A DNA stretch of 48,816 nt from an uncultured Sphingomonas sp. (GTDB lineage: Bacteria; Pseudomonadota; Alphaproteobacteria; Sphingomonadales; Sphingomonadaceae), in assembly GCF_934560975.1 (NCBI RefSeq), contig NZ_CAKTFO010000021.1:1-48816 (forward strand), written 5' to 3'. Below are positions 34,061 to 42,628 of this stretch, piece after piece. The notes beneath the pieces are model-generated. The model saw nothing but the letters and a program-made list of their open reading frames with translations, did not search any database and was not told the DNA's origin. Every line of letters starts with the position of its first letter. Positions within the stretch are counted from its first letter, which is position 1. Made by a program: the position numbers and the translations under genes.

Positions 34061-34166
34061 ACGGCTCAGATCGATCGAAAAACCCTCCAGCTTCCATAAA
34101 ACCCGACCCGGCGGGTGCGCGCAGCCGCCGGTCGTTGCGTCAGGCTTTACGGAGCGTCACGCGGCA

Positions 34167-35468
34167 TCAGCTCTTGCGCGGCATGGCCAGCAATTTGTCG
34201 ATCTTGCGGCCATCCATGTCCACCACCTCGAACGACCAGCCATCGTGGGTAAAGATTTCGCCCACGCTCGGCAGGTGCTTCAGCACCGACAGGGCAAAGC
34301 CCGCCGCCGTCGCATAATCGCGGTCGTCGGGCAGCGGGATGCCCAGCCGTTCGGTCAATTGGTCGGCAGCGAGCGAACCCGACACCAGCCAGCTGCCATC
34401 CTCGCGCTCCACCAGCGGCGGATCGGTGGTTTCGTCCTGGTCCGAGGCGAAGGCACCGGCAATCGCCGCCAGCAGGTCGGTCGGCGTCACCAGGCCGTCG
34501 AAATGGCCATATTCGTCATGCACGAACGCCACCGGCACGTCCGCCTCGCGCAGCACGGCCAGCGCGTCCATCGCGTCCATCTGGTCCGACACGACCGGCA
34601 CCGGCCGCATCAGTGCCGCCAGATCGAGCATCTTGCCGTTCAGGCTTGCGTCCAGCAGGTCGCGCGCCTGCACCACCCCGGCCAGTTCGTCGACCGACCC
34701 ATGGCCGACCGGCATGCGGCTGTGCGGCAGCGGGTTGGGCAATGCCTCGCCCGCGTCCAGGTCGATCCATTCCACCTGCGTGCGCGGGGTCATCACTTCA
34801 CGCACCGGGCGGTCGGCCAGCCGGACCACGCCGGAGATGATCGCGCGTTCGCTTTCCTCGATCACGCCGGCGGTGGACGCCTCCGCCACGACCAGGTGAA
34901 GCTCCTCCGCCGTGACATGCGCCTTTGCGTCGCGGTCCAGCCGCAGCAGCCGGAAGATCAGGCTGGTGGACGTGTCGAGCAGCCACACGAACGGCGCGGT
35001 CAGTCGCGACACCCAGCGCATCGGGCGGGCAACCGCCGCGGCAATCGCCTCCGGTGAGCGCAACGCGATCTGCTTGGGCACCAGCTCGCCCACCACCAGG
35101 CTGAGATAGGTGGTGGCGACGATCACCACGCCGAAGCCCCAGCTGGCGGGCAGGCCGATCAGCGCCAGCCGCTCGCCCACCGGCCCACCCAGGCTCGCAC
35201 CCGAATAGGCGCCGGCGAGGATACCGATCAGCGTGATGCCGATCTGCACGGTGGACAGGAACTTGCCGGGATCCTCGGTCAGCACCATCGCCGCGCGCGC
35301 GCCGCCGCTGCCCCTGCGGGCCATTGCCTCCAGCCGGGGCTTGCGCGCGGACACGATCGCAAGCTCGGACATGGCGAATACGGCATTGAGGAGCATCAGG
35401 CCGATGATGACGGCCAGATCGACCCACGGAAACGGCTGTAAATGAGGAGGCATGGCAGGATGCTGCAT
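34167..35468 (-). CDS. CorC/HlyC-type membrane protein with CBS domains
   Basis: A 433-residue protein. The DUF21 (CNNM) membrane domain fills about 1-190 with hydrophobic segments at LAVIIGLMLLNAVFAMSELAIVSARK, LSTVQIGITLIGILAGAYSG and GFGVVIVATTYLSLVVGELVPKQIAL. A CBS pair follows (about 205-330; RPVREVMTPRTQVEWIDLD and VVSDQMDAMDALAVLREADVPVAFV). The C-terminus is a CorC_HlyC domain (about 345-430). Relatives export or tolerate Mg2+/Co2+; the haemolysin label is historical. ATG at 35468, with AAGG eight bases upstream, is preferred to GTG at 35477. Confidence 0.9.
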   Translation of the reverse strand: MQHPAMPPHLQPFPWVDLAVIIGLMLLNAVFAMSELAIVSARKPRLEAMARRGSGGARAAMVLTEDPGKFLSTVQIGITLIGILAGAYSGASLGGPVGERLALIGLPASWGFGVVIVATTYLSLVVGELVPKQIALRSPEAIAAAVARPMRWVSRLTAPFVWLLDTSTSLIFRLLRLDRDAKAHVTAEELHLVVAEASTAGVIEESERAIISGVVRLADRPVREVMTPRTQVEWIDLDAGEALPNPLPHSRMPVGHGSVDELAGVVQARDLLDASLNGKMLDLAALMRPVPVVSDQMDAMDALAVLREADVPVAFVHDEYGHFDGLVTPTDLLAAIAGAFASDQDETTDPPLVEREDGSWLVSGSLAADQLTERLGIPLPDDRDYATAAGFALSVLKHLPSVGEIFTHDGWSFEVVDMDGRKIDKLLAMPRKS

Positions 35469-35587
35469 ATCGCCCACCTTCCCCGCCTCGGCAAGTCGCG
35501 TCTCGACCCCCTCCGACTTAGGGCCTTGCCGACCGTGCCATGGTCGCCCATCACAGCGGCAACAGAGTTCAACGGAAAGGCCGATCC

Positions 35588-35944
35588 ATGCCGCGTCTCC
35601 TCACCCTCGCCGCCGCTGCGGTCGCCGCCGTCACGGCCACGTCCCTGCCGGCGCAGGGCGCCGATCAGGACGTCCGCTGCCTGATGGCCAGCAACCTGTT
35701 CTCGCAGGCGGAAAAGGATCCGACCCGCAAGCAGGTCGCGCTGGTGTCGTCCTTTTTCTACATGGGTCGCCTCGACGGGCGGGTGACCCCGGCCCAGCTG
35801 AAGGCGCAGATCCTGGCGCAGGGCAAGACGCTGACCACCAAGAATGCCGGCGAGACCATGACCGCCTGCGCCAAGAACGTGCAGGGCAAGCAGGCCCTGA
35901 TCCAGGGAATCGGCAAGCAACTGGCCGCCCAGACCAGGAAGTAA
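35588..35944 (+). CDS. small secreted protein of unknown function
   Basis: A 118-residue protein with a signal peptide (PRLLTLAAAAVAAVTATSLPAQGA, cut near residue 26). The mature part of about 95 residues is helical, with DVRCLMASNLFSQAEKDPTRKQVALVSSFFYMGRLDGR and a second Cys in TMTACAKNV; the two may form a disulfide. Proteins of this pattern occur in several sphingomonads and have no known role. ATG at 35588 places the signal at the terminus and has GGAAAGG about seven bases before it. Confidence 0.72.
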   Translation: MPRLLTLAAAAVAAVTATSLPAQGADQDVRCLMASNLFSQAEKDPTRKQVALVSSFFYMGRLDGRVTPAQLKAQILAQGKTLTTKNAGETMTACAKNVQGKQALIQGIGKQLAAQTRK

Positions 35945-35984
35945 GCGCAGGGTCGCCTCGGCTATGCCACATCCAGGCCCCCGT

Positions 35985-36057
35985 GCTCCGGCACAGGCCG
36001 GAGCCTGGAAGGTGAAGCGACACCTCCCGCCTCCTCCGCTCCCGCCTTCGCGGGAGC
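35985..36057. repeat. paired REP-like hairpins
   Basis: GCTCCGGC-ACAG-GCCGGAGC (35985-36004) and GCTCCCGC-CTTC-GCGGGAGC (36038-36057) lie between convergent genes. The spacing of 33 bases is the same as in the pair at 33988-34060, though the stems differ by compensating changes. Confidence 0.75.
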
Positions 36058-36082
36058 GCAATCCCCGCGGTGATGGAAGGTT

Positions 36083-38575
36083 CTAACCGTCCCCCATCGC
36101 CTCGTTGGCCAAGGCCTCCGCCTCGATCAGCAGGGCATCGTCGGTGGTGCCCTGCGTCACCCGCTCGCGCCCGATCAGCACCAGCACCGGCACCGCCAGC
36201 GGCGATACCCGGTCCAGCGCGCGGTGCAGCATCGTGCCTTCTGCCCGGTCGAGCAGGTCCGCCAGCCGCCCCACGTCCGTCATCCGCGCCCGCGCATCGT
36301 CCCATGCGGCGCGCAGCAGCAGGTGGTCCGGCTCGTACCGGCGCAGCACGTCATAGATCAGATCGGTGGAAAAGGTGACCTGACGCCCCGTCTTGCGCTT
36401 GCCCGGATGCTGCCGGTCGACCAGCCCGCCGATCACCGCCACCTCCCGGAACGCACGCTTCAGCAGGCTGGACGATTCCACCCACTCGATGAACTCGTCC
36501 TCCAATATATCCTTGTTGAACAAGGCGGCGGGGTCGGTCACCGGCTCCAGGCTGTAGGTGGCGATGGCATAGTCGCTCGCGACGAAGCCGACCGGCTTCA
36601 GCCCGGCGGTCTCCATCCGCCGGGTAATCAGCATCCCCAGCGACTGGTGCGCGTTCCACCCGTCGAAGCTGTAGACCACCATGTAATGCCGCCCTTCGCG
36701 CGGGAACGTCTCGATCAGCAACTGGTCGGGGCGCGGCAGGACGGAGCGGCGCGCCTGCATCTCCAGCCAGTCCTGCACGTCCTGCGGGAAACGCGGCCAG
36801 CTGCCGGGATCGGCGAAATAGCCGCGCACCCGGTCGGCCAGGTTGGTGGAAATCGGCATTCGCGCGCCGCCATAGGTGGGGATGCGCGCCGGCTTGCGGG
36901 TCGCCTGGACGAACAGGTCCTCGCCGTCCTGCCGCATCACCTCCACCGACAGCCCGGCGAAGAAGAAGGTATCGCCCGGCCGCAGGGTGGCGGCGAACCC
37001 CTCCTCCACCTTGCCCAGGCTGCGGCCGTTCTTGAAACGGACGGTCAGCATCGTCGCCTCGACGATGATGCCCGCATTCAGCCGGTGCTGCGCGACGAAG
37101 CGGGGATGGCTGACCCGCCACAACCCGTCCCTGTCCCGGGTCAGCCGCCGGAACCGGTCATAGGCCTTGAGCGCGTATCCGCCGGTGGCGATGTAATCCA
37201 GCACCTGCGCGAATCGCTCGGCCGTCAACGCGCTATAGGGCAGCGCCCCCTGCACCTCCGCCAGCAACGCCGCCTCCTCGAACGGCGCGGCGCAGGCGCA
37301 GGCCATGACATGCTGCGCCAGCACGTCGAGGCTGCCGGGGCGAAACAGGTCGCCGTCGAGTTCCCCCGCCTCGATCGCGTCCAGCGCGGCGCGCGCTTCC
37401 AGATATTCGAAGCGGTTGCCGGGCACGATCACCGCCTCAGACGGCTCGTCCAGCCGGTGGTTGGCGCGGCCGATCCGCTGGGTCAGGCGGCTCGACCCCT
37501 TGGGCGCGCCCATCTGGATGACCAGGTCCACATTGCCCCAATCCACGCCCAAATCGAGGCTGGCGGTCGCCACCAGCGCGCGCAGCCGCCCGGCCGCCAT
37601 CGCCGCCTCCACCTTGCGCCGCGCCTCGATCGACAGCGATCCGTGATGGATGCCGATCGGCAGCGACTGGTCGTTCACCGTCCACAGGTCCTGGAAGATC
37701 AGCTCCGCCAGGCTGCGCGTGTTGCAGAAGATGATGGTGGTGCGATGCCGCTCGACCTCCGCCATCACCTGCTGCGCGGCATAGCGCCCCGAATGGCCGG
37801 ACCAGGGGATGCGATCCTCCGGCAGCAGGATGTGGAGGTTGGGCTCGGCGCCGGGATCGCCATCCACCTTGGCGACCGCATCGATGTCACCGGCGGGGGC
37901 GAGCCAGGCGCGATAGGCATCCGGATCGGCCACCGTGGCGGACAGCGCCACCCGGCGCAGTTGCGGCGCCAGCAGCTGCAACCGCGCCATGCACAGGCTC
38001 AGCAGGTCGCCACGCTTGCCGGTGGCGAAGGCGTGCACCTCATCGACGATGATCGTGGACAGGTCCGCGAACAAAGTCGCGCTGTCGGGATGGCTCAGCA
38101 GCAGGTTGAGCGATTCCGGCGTGGTCAGCAGGATATGCGGCGGCTTGGTCCGTTGCCGCGCCTTGCGATCCGATGGCGTATCGCCGGTGCGGCTCTCGAC
38201 CGTGATGGACAGGCCCATTTCCGCGATCGGGTCCATCAGGTTGCGCTGCACGTCGATCGCCAGCGCCTTGAGCGGCGAGACGTACAGCGTGTGCAGGCCG
38301 GCAACCGGCCGCTCGATCAGATCGACCAGGCTGGGCAGGAACCCGGCCAGCGTCTTGCCCGCCCCGGTCGGCGCCACCAGCAGGGCATGGCGCCCGGCCC
38401 GCGCCACCGCCAGCATTTCCATCTGATAACGCCGCGGGGACCAGCCGCGCGTCGCAAACCAGTGGCTCAGTTGCGACGGCAGCCCTGCCGCCCCCTGCTC
38501 CGCCCCGGTCGCGCGCGGGTCAGCGGCCTGTGCGGTTGGGGTCGCTGGCCTTGTCGTGCCGGTCGATGCGGTCAT
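36083..38575 (-). CDS. ligase-associated DNA damage response DEXH-box helicase (Lhr-like)
   Basis: An 830-residue superfamily 2 helicase. Core 1 has RRYQMEMLAVARAGRHALL, motif I PTGAGKTLAGF, motif Ia YVSPLKALA, motif II VDEVHAFATGKRGD (DEVH) and motif III LSATVADP. Core 2 has FCNTRSLAEL, HHGSLSIEARRKVE, DLGVDWGNVDLVIQ and motif VI QRIGRANH. A winged-helix and Lhr-like C-terminal region follow. Orthologues in many bacteria cluster with an ATP-dependent DNA ligase, an MBL exonuclease and a phosphoesterase. AAGGA five bases before the ATG supports the start, though it overlaps the upstream small gene by 56 bases. Confidence 0.92.
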   Translation of the reverse strand: MTASTGTTRPATPTAQAADPRATGAEQGAAGLPSQLSHWFATRGWSPRRYQMEMLAVARAGRHALLVAPTGAGKTLAGFLPSLVDLIERPVAGLHTLYVSPLKALAIDVQRNLMDPIAEMGLSITVESRTGDTPSDRKARQRTKPPHILLTTPESLNLLLSHPDSATLFADLSTIIVDEVHAFATGKRGDLLSLCMARLQLLAPQLRRVALSATVADPDAYRAWLAPAGDIDAVAKVDGDPGAEPNLHILLPEDRIPWSGHSGRYAAQQVMAEVERHRTTIIFCNTRSLAELIFQDLWTVNDQSLPIGIHHGSLSIEARRKVEAAMAAGRLRALVATASLDLGVDWGNVDLVIQMGAPKGSSRLTQRIGRANHRLDEPSEAVIVPGNRFEYLEARAALDAIEAGELDGDLFRPGSLDVLAQHVMACACAAPFEEAALLAEVQGALPYSALTAERFAQVLDYIATGGYALKAYDRFRRLTRDRDGLWRVSHPRFVAQHRLNAGIIVEATMLTVRFKNGRSLGKVEEGFAATLRPGDTFFFAGLSVEVMRQDGEDLFVQATRKPARIPTYGGARMPISTNLADRVRGYFADPGSWPRFPQDVQDWLEMQARRSVLPRPDQLLIETFPREGRHYMVVYSFDGWNAHQSLGMLITRRMETAGLKPVGFVASDYAIATYSLEPVTDPAALFNKDILEDEFIEWVESSSLLKRAFREVAVIGGLVDRQHPGKRKTGRQVTFSTDLIYDVLRRYEPDHLLLRAAWDDARARMTDVGRLADLLDRAEGTMLHRALDRVSPLAVPVLVLIGRERVTQGTTDDALLIEAEALANEAMGDG

Positions 38576-38708
38576 ACAAATCCTTGGTCGCCTGCTCGGT
38601 ATGCCGCACGTCGGCGCGGCTGCGGCGGCGGTTCGTTATCACCGCATAGAGGATGGCGGCGGCCAGCAGGAAGCCTCCGATCGCCGCGACGGTTCCGGTG
38701 TCAAGCAT
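38520..38708 (-). CDS. small single-span membrane protein
   Basis: A 62-residue protein: MLDTGTVAAIGGFLLAAAIL begins one membrane segment of about 20 residues, followed by a basic NRRRSR stop-transfer region and a charged cytoplasmic tail with EQATKDLYDRIDRHDKASD. A perfect AAGGAG lies six bases before the ATG at 38708. Its last 56 bases overlap the start of the helicase gene in another frame, so the two are probably translated from one mRNA. I recognise no family. Confidence 0.65.
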   Translation of the reverse strand: MLDTGTVAAIGGFLLAAAILYAVITNRRRSRADVRHTEQATKDLYDRIDRHDKASDPNRTGR

Positions 38709-38761
38709 GGGCCGCTCCTTCGGTACGGAGGCTGAACGATCCACGCTCGCGCAATATCCGC

Positions 38762-39796
38762 ATGGAACATCGGCCCGCGCCTGACGATATGCCTGTCATG
38801 CAACGGCTCGGCACCTGGCTGGAACCCCATCCCGAAGGCATCTACCTCCCCGGCGCGGACGCCTGGATCGATCCCTCCACGCCCCAGGCGCGCGCACTCG
38901 TGACGCACGGCCATGCCGATCATGCGCGCGGCGGCCATGGCGCGGTGCTCGCCACGCCGGAAACGCTGGCGATCATGGACTGCCGCTACGGCCCGCAGAA
39001 CGGCCAGCCGATCGCCTATGGCGAAAGCATCCGCATGGGCGACACCGACGTCCGCTTCGTGCCGGCCGGCCACGTCCTCGGCTCGGCGCAGATCGTGCTG
39101 GAACATGGCGGGCAGCGGATCGTGGTGTCGGGCGACTACAAGCGCCGCTCCGATCCCACCTGCGCCCCGTTCGAGCCGGTGCCCTGCGACGTATTCGTGA
39201 CGGAGGCGACGTTCGGCCTGCCCGTCTTCCGCCATCCCGATACGGGTTCGGAGATCGACCGGCTGCTGGCGGCGCTCCACGCCAATCGCGACCGCTGCGT
39301 GCTGGTCGGGGCCTATGCGCTCGGCAAGGCGCAGCGCGTCATCATGGAATTGCGCGGCCGCAACCATCACGAGCCGATCTACCTTCACGGCGCACTCCAG
39401 CGTTTGTGCGACCTTTATCGCGACTTCGGCGTGGCGCTGGGCGAGTTGCGGCCCGCCACCGGGCTGAAGGCCGCCGACCTCAAGGGCGCGATCGTGCTGA
39501 GCCCGCCCGGCGCGCTCAACGATCGCTGGTCGCGCCGCCTGCCCGATCCGATCACCGCGATGGCGTCCGGCTGGATGGGCGTCCGCCAGCGCGCCCGCCA
39601 GCGCAACGTGGAGCTGCCGCTGATCATCTCCGACCATGCCGATTGGGACGAGCTGACCACCACCCTGCAGGAACTCGCGCCATCGGAGGTGTGGGTCACC
39701 CATGGCCGCGAGGAAGCCCTGGTCCACTGGTGCATGACGCGCCAGATCAAGGCCCGCGCGCTGGCGCTCGCCCATTATGACGACGAGGACGATTGA
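38762..39796 (+). CDS. ligase-associated DNA damage response exonuclease (MBL fold)
   Basis: A 344-residue metallo-beta-lactamase-fold nuclease related to SNM1/CPSF-type enzymes. The metal-binding motif HGHADHARGGH is present near residue 60, and further ligands lie in PAGHVLGSAQ, SGDYKRRSDPTCAPFEPVP, and the late SDHADWDEL. Orthologues accompany the DEXH helicase of the ligase-associated set and are thought to trim DNA ends in repair. The ATG at 38762 is used here; ATG at 38789 or 38798 would also give a plausible N-terminus. It is divergent from the helicase operon, with 53 bases between. Confidence 0.9.
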   Translation: MEHRPAPDDMPVMQRLGTWLEPHPEGIYLPGADAWIDPSTPQARALVTHGHADHARGGHGAVLATPETLAIMDCRYGPQNGQPIAYGESIRMGDTDVRFVPAGHVLGSAQIVLEHGGQRIVVSGDYKRRSDPTCAPFEPVPCDVFVTEATFGLPVFRHPDTGSEIDRLLAALHANRDRCVLVGAYALGKAQRVIMELRGRNHHEPIYLHGALQRLCDLYRDFGVALGELRPATGLKAADLKGAIVLSPPGALNDRWSRRLPDPITAMASGWMGVRQRARQRNVELPLIISDHADWDELTTTLQELAPSEVWVTHGREEALVHWCMTRQIKARALALAHYDDEDD

Positions 39797-39852
39797 GGCG
39801 TTCGCTACACCGCGCGTCGGAACCGTCCGGCGGGGCGGAACGTCTCCGCCTC

Positions 39853-40785
39853 ATGCCCAAGCGCCAGACCTTTGCGAGCCTGCCCCCGTCCGATTTCGAC
39901 GGCCTGTCCGACGCCGCCGTCGTGGTGTTCGGCGCCTCCGAAGCCTCGCCCTATGTCGCGGGCGAGGCGAGCCACTCGGCGGATGCGCCACGCGCGCTGC
40001 GCAAGGCGTCGGCGCAATTCGGCGGCAGCCTCGGCCAGTTCGACTTCGATCTCGGCGCCACCCTGTTCCCGGACAAGGGCGACAAGCGCGGCTGCGTGGA
40101 TGCGGGCGACGTGCCGACCCATCCCTGGGATGCCGCCGGCAATCGCGATCGCATCGCCGCCGCCACGCGCGCGGTGCTGGATGCGGGCGCGGTGCCGATC
40201 GTGCTGGGCGGGGACGACAGCGTGCCGATCCCGGTGCTTGCCGCTTATGAGGGGCATGGCCCGCTCACCATTTTGCAGGTCGATGCGCATGTCGACTGGG
40301 CCGACGTGATCCAGGACAACCCCTATGGCTACGGCTCCACCATGCGGCGCGCGGCGGAGTATCCGTGGGTGGTGCGCATGGTGCAGGTCGGCATACGCGG
40401 GCTCGGCTCTGGCGAGAGCTGGCAGCATGACGATGCCCGCGCCTGGGGATCGACCCTGGTGAGCAGCTATGCCTTCCACGAACAGGGGCTGGCAACGGTG
40501 CTCGACCGGATCGAGCCGGGGGCCGACGTGTTCATCTCGATCGATTGCGACGGCATCGATCCGGCGGTGCTGCCGGCGGTCAACATGCCCACGCCGGGCG
40601 GGCTGACCTACGAAGACATGATCCGCATCCTCGGCGGCGTCGCCGACAAGGCGCGCATCGCGGGCCTGGCGCTGGTGGAATATGTGCCCTCGCGCGACGA
40701 CCGCCACCAATTGTCCGGCCTTGTCGCGGCGCGGATCGCGGCCGTGACGATGGGGCTGGTGGTCGGGCAGCGGGAACGCGGTTGA
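39853..40785 (+). CDS. arginase/agmatinase-family ureohydrolase with altered metal motif
   Basis: A 310-residue hydrolase of the ureohydrolase superfamily, which cuts guanidino or related groups at a binuclear Mn centre. Ligand motifs are VDAHVDWAD (D144, H146, D148) and SIDCDGIDPAV (D231, D233). The first motif reads GGDDS where classical arginases and agmatinases have GGDHS, so D122 replaces a metal-binding His. The substrate pocket region YGYGSTMRRAAEYPWV differs from SpeB. It is often annotated as agmatinase; the substrate is uncertain. ATG at 39853 is chosen; a TTG overlapping the exonuclease stop is possible. Confidence 0.8.
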   Translation: MPKRQTFASLPPSDFDGLSDAAVVVFGASEASPYVAGEASHSADAPRALRKASAQFGGSLGQFDFDLGATLFPDKGDKRGCVDAGDVPTHPWDAAGNRDRIAAATRAVLDAGAVPIVLGGDDSVPIPVLAAYEGHGPLTILQVDAHVDWADVIQDNPYGYGSTMRRAAEYPWVVRMVQVGIRGLGSGESWQHDDARAWGSTLVSSYAFHEQGLATVLDRIEPGADVFISIDCDGIDPAVLPAVNMPTPGGLTYEDMIRILGGVADKARIAGLALVEYVPSRDDRHQLSGLVAARIAAVTMGLVVGQRERG

Positions 40786-40975
40786 CGCTTCCAACCCCGC
40801 GTGGGTCGACGCGGGCGAAAGGAGTGGATCCGGCGCAGCCCGACGGGCTCCAGCCACGCAGGAAAAAGGCAGGCAGCACGTCCGCCCCGGCTTGGCGGAC
40901 GTGTGGTTTCAATCGGCTATGAGAAACAGCACGAGATCGTTCGGTTTGTACTCGTTCTGTTCCAGATTGTCAAGC

Positions 40976-41036
40976 CCCGGGGGACGCGCGCGCCTGTCTC
41001 CGTCCCCGGGCGTGGCCGCCAGGGCGATGGAGACAG
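40976..41036. repeat. competing inverted repeats after gcvPB
   Basis: CCCGGGGGAC (40976-40985) can pair with GTCCCCGGG (41002-41010) with one bulge, and CTGTCTCC (40994-41001) with GGAGACAG (41029-41036). They overlap and so exclude each other. The position, 30-90 bases beyond the gcvPB stop, fits a terminator, but there is no T-run. The rest of the 280-base gap holds nothing else I can name. Confidence 0.35.
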
Positions 41037-41065
41037 GAACCCGCTTTCGGCCCGACCCGATGCGC

Positions 41066-42628
41066 TTAGTTGTCCTCGTCGGCCAGGCGGCGTTGCGCCA
41101 GGATCGGCGAGCGGGCCGCGGCCGTTTCGTCGAGCCGCCGCCGAGGCGCGAAATGCGGCGCGCTTTTCAGGCTCTGGTCCCCGGCCCTCGCCCGTTCCGC
41201 CACCGACCGCAGCGCGCCGATGAACTGATCCAGCGCCGCCTTGCTCTCCGTCTCGGTCGGCTCGACCAGCATCGCGCCGTGGACCACCAGCGGGAAATAG
41301 ACCGTCATCGGGTGGAAGCCCTCGTCGATCAGCCCCTTGGCGATATCCAGCGTGGTGAAGCCCTGCGGCATCCCCTCGTCGGAGAACAACGCTTCGTGCA
41401 TACATGGCCCGGCCTTGGCGAACGGCGCGTCCAGCACGTCCTCCAGCTGGCGCAGGATGTAATTGGCGTTGAGCACCGCGTCACCCGACACCTGCCGCAG
41501 CCCGTCCGCGCCATGGCTCAGCATGTAGGACGCCGCGCGGGTGAACATGCCCATCTGACCGTGGAACGCGACCATCCGGCCGAAGCTCTGGCCGTGATGC
41601 TCCTCGGCGGTCTCCTCCTCCACCAGGCGGAAGCCGTCGGCGGTCTGCTCCACGAACGGCAAGGGCGCGAACGGCGCCAGCGCGTCTGAAAACACCACCG
41701 GCCCCGAACCCGGCCCACCGCCGCCATGCGGGGTGGAGAAGGTCTTGTGCAGGTTGATGTGCATCGCATCGACGCCCAGGTCGCCGGGGCGGACCCGGCC
41801 GACGATGGCGTTGAAGTTGGCGCCGTCGCAATAGACCAGCCCGCCCGCCGCGTGCACCGCGTCCGAAATCGCGATCATGTCGCGTTCGAACAGGCCGCAC
41901 GTATTGGGGTTGGTGATCATCACCGCCGCCACGTCGGGCGCCAGCCGCGCCTTCAACGCTTCCAGATCGACGCGCCCGTCCGGCGTCGCGGGGATATTCT
42001 CGACCTTGTAGCCGCAGAAGGCCGCCGTCGCCGGGTTGGTGCCGTGCGCGCTTTCGGGGACCAGGATCACGCTGCGCGCGTCGCCCCGTGCTTCCAGCGC
42101 CGCGCGAATGGCGAGCAGGCCGCACAATTCGCCATGCGCGCCCGCCTTGGGGCTCATCGCGACCGCCGGCATCCCGGTCAGCTTGCACAGCCATTCGCCG
42201 ACCAGATGGATCAAAGCCAGCGCGCCCTGCACGGTCGAGATCGGTTGCAGCGGGTGGATGTCGGCAAAGCCCGGCAGCCGCGCGATCCGCTCGTTCAGGC
42301 GCGGATTATGCTTCATCGTGCACGAACCGAGTGGAAACACGCCCAGGTCGATCGCATAATTCTGGCGGCTGAGGCGGGTATAATGCCGCACCGTCTCCGG
42401 CTCGGACAGACCGGGCAGGTCGATCCTGGCGGTACGCTCCATCCTGCCGAGACGCGACGGCGCGGCGGGCGCCTCGTCAAAGTCCACGCCGGTGCGGTCG
42501 GTCGCGCCGATCTCGAACAGCAGGGGCTCTTCCAGCATCAGCGCGCGATTGCCGGTGTGGGTGACCGGGGTGCCGTCGCCCTGCGACCGGCTCATCTCGG
42601 GCTTCCAGCCGGACTGGTTGATGGTCAT
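41066..42628 (-). CDS. gcvPB: glycine dehydrogenase (decarboxylating) subunit 2
   Basis: A 520-residue PLP-binding half of the P-protein, which decarboxylates glycine and passes the aminomethyl group to lipoyl-GcvH. The PLP lysine is in NLHKTFSTPHGGGGPG. Other landmarks are SQGDGTPVTHTG-like start, LGSCTMKHNPRLNE, PKAGAHGELCGLLAIRA, ESAHGTNPATAAFCGY and the ITNPNTCGLFE strand. Two-subunit P-proteins are normal in many alphaproteobacteria. The start overlaps the gcvPA stop by ATGA. It is the last gene of the operon under the glycine riboswitch. Confidence 0.96.
   Translation of the reverse strand: MTINQSGWKPEMSRSQGDGTPVTHTGNRALMLEEPLLFEIGATDRTGVDFDEAPAAPSRLGRMERTARIDLPGLSEPETVRHYTRLSRQNYAIDLGVFPLGSCTMKHNPRLNERIARLPGFADIHPLQPISTVQGALALIHLVGEWLCKLTGMPAVAMSPKAGAHGELCGLLAIRAALEARGDARSVILVPESAHGTNPATAAFCGYKVENIPATPDGRVDLEALKARLAPDVAAVMITNPNTCGLFERDMIAISDAVHAAGGLVYCDGANFNAIVGRVRPGDLGVDAMHINLHKTFSTPHGGGGPGSGPVVFSDALAPFAPLPFVEQTADGFRLVEEETAEEHHGQSFGRMVAFHGQMGMFTRAASYMLSHGADGLRQVSGDAVLNANYILRQLEDVLDAPFAKAGPCMHEALFSDEGMPQGFTTLDIAKGLIDEGFHPMTVYFPLVVHGAMLVEPTETESKAALDQFIGALRSVAERARAGDQSLKSAPHFAPRRRLDETAAARSPILAQRRLADEDN

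Noticed and set aside
36224..39796. 1190-codon open frame running into the exonuclease
   Set aside because: The first 840 codons are antisense to the helicase and have no family features; only the last 344 are the exonuclease.
40801..41223. 140-codon open frame after the ureohydrolase
   Set aside because: It runs over the inverted repeats and antisense into gcvPB, with no family features.
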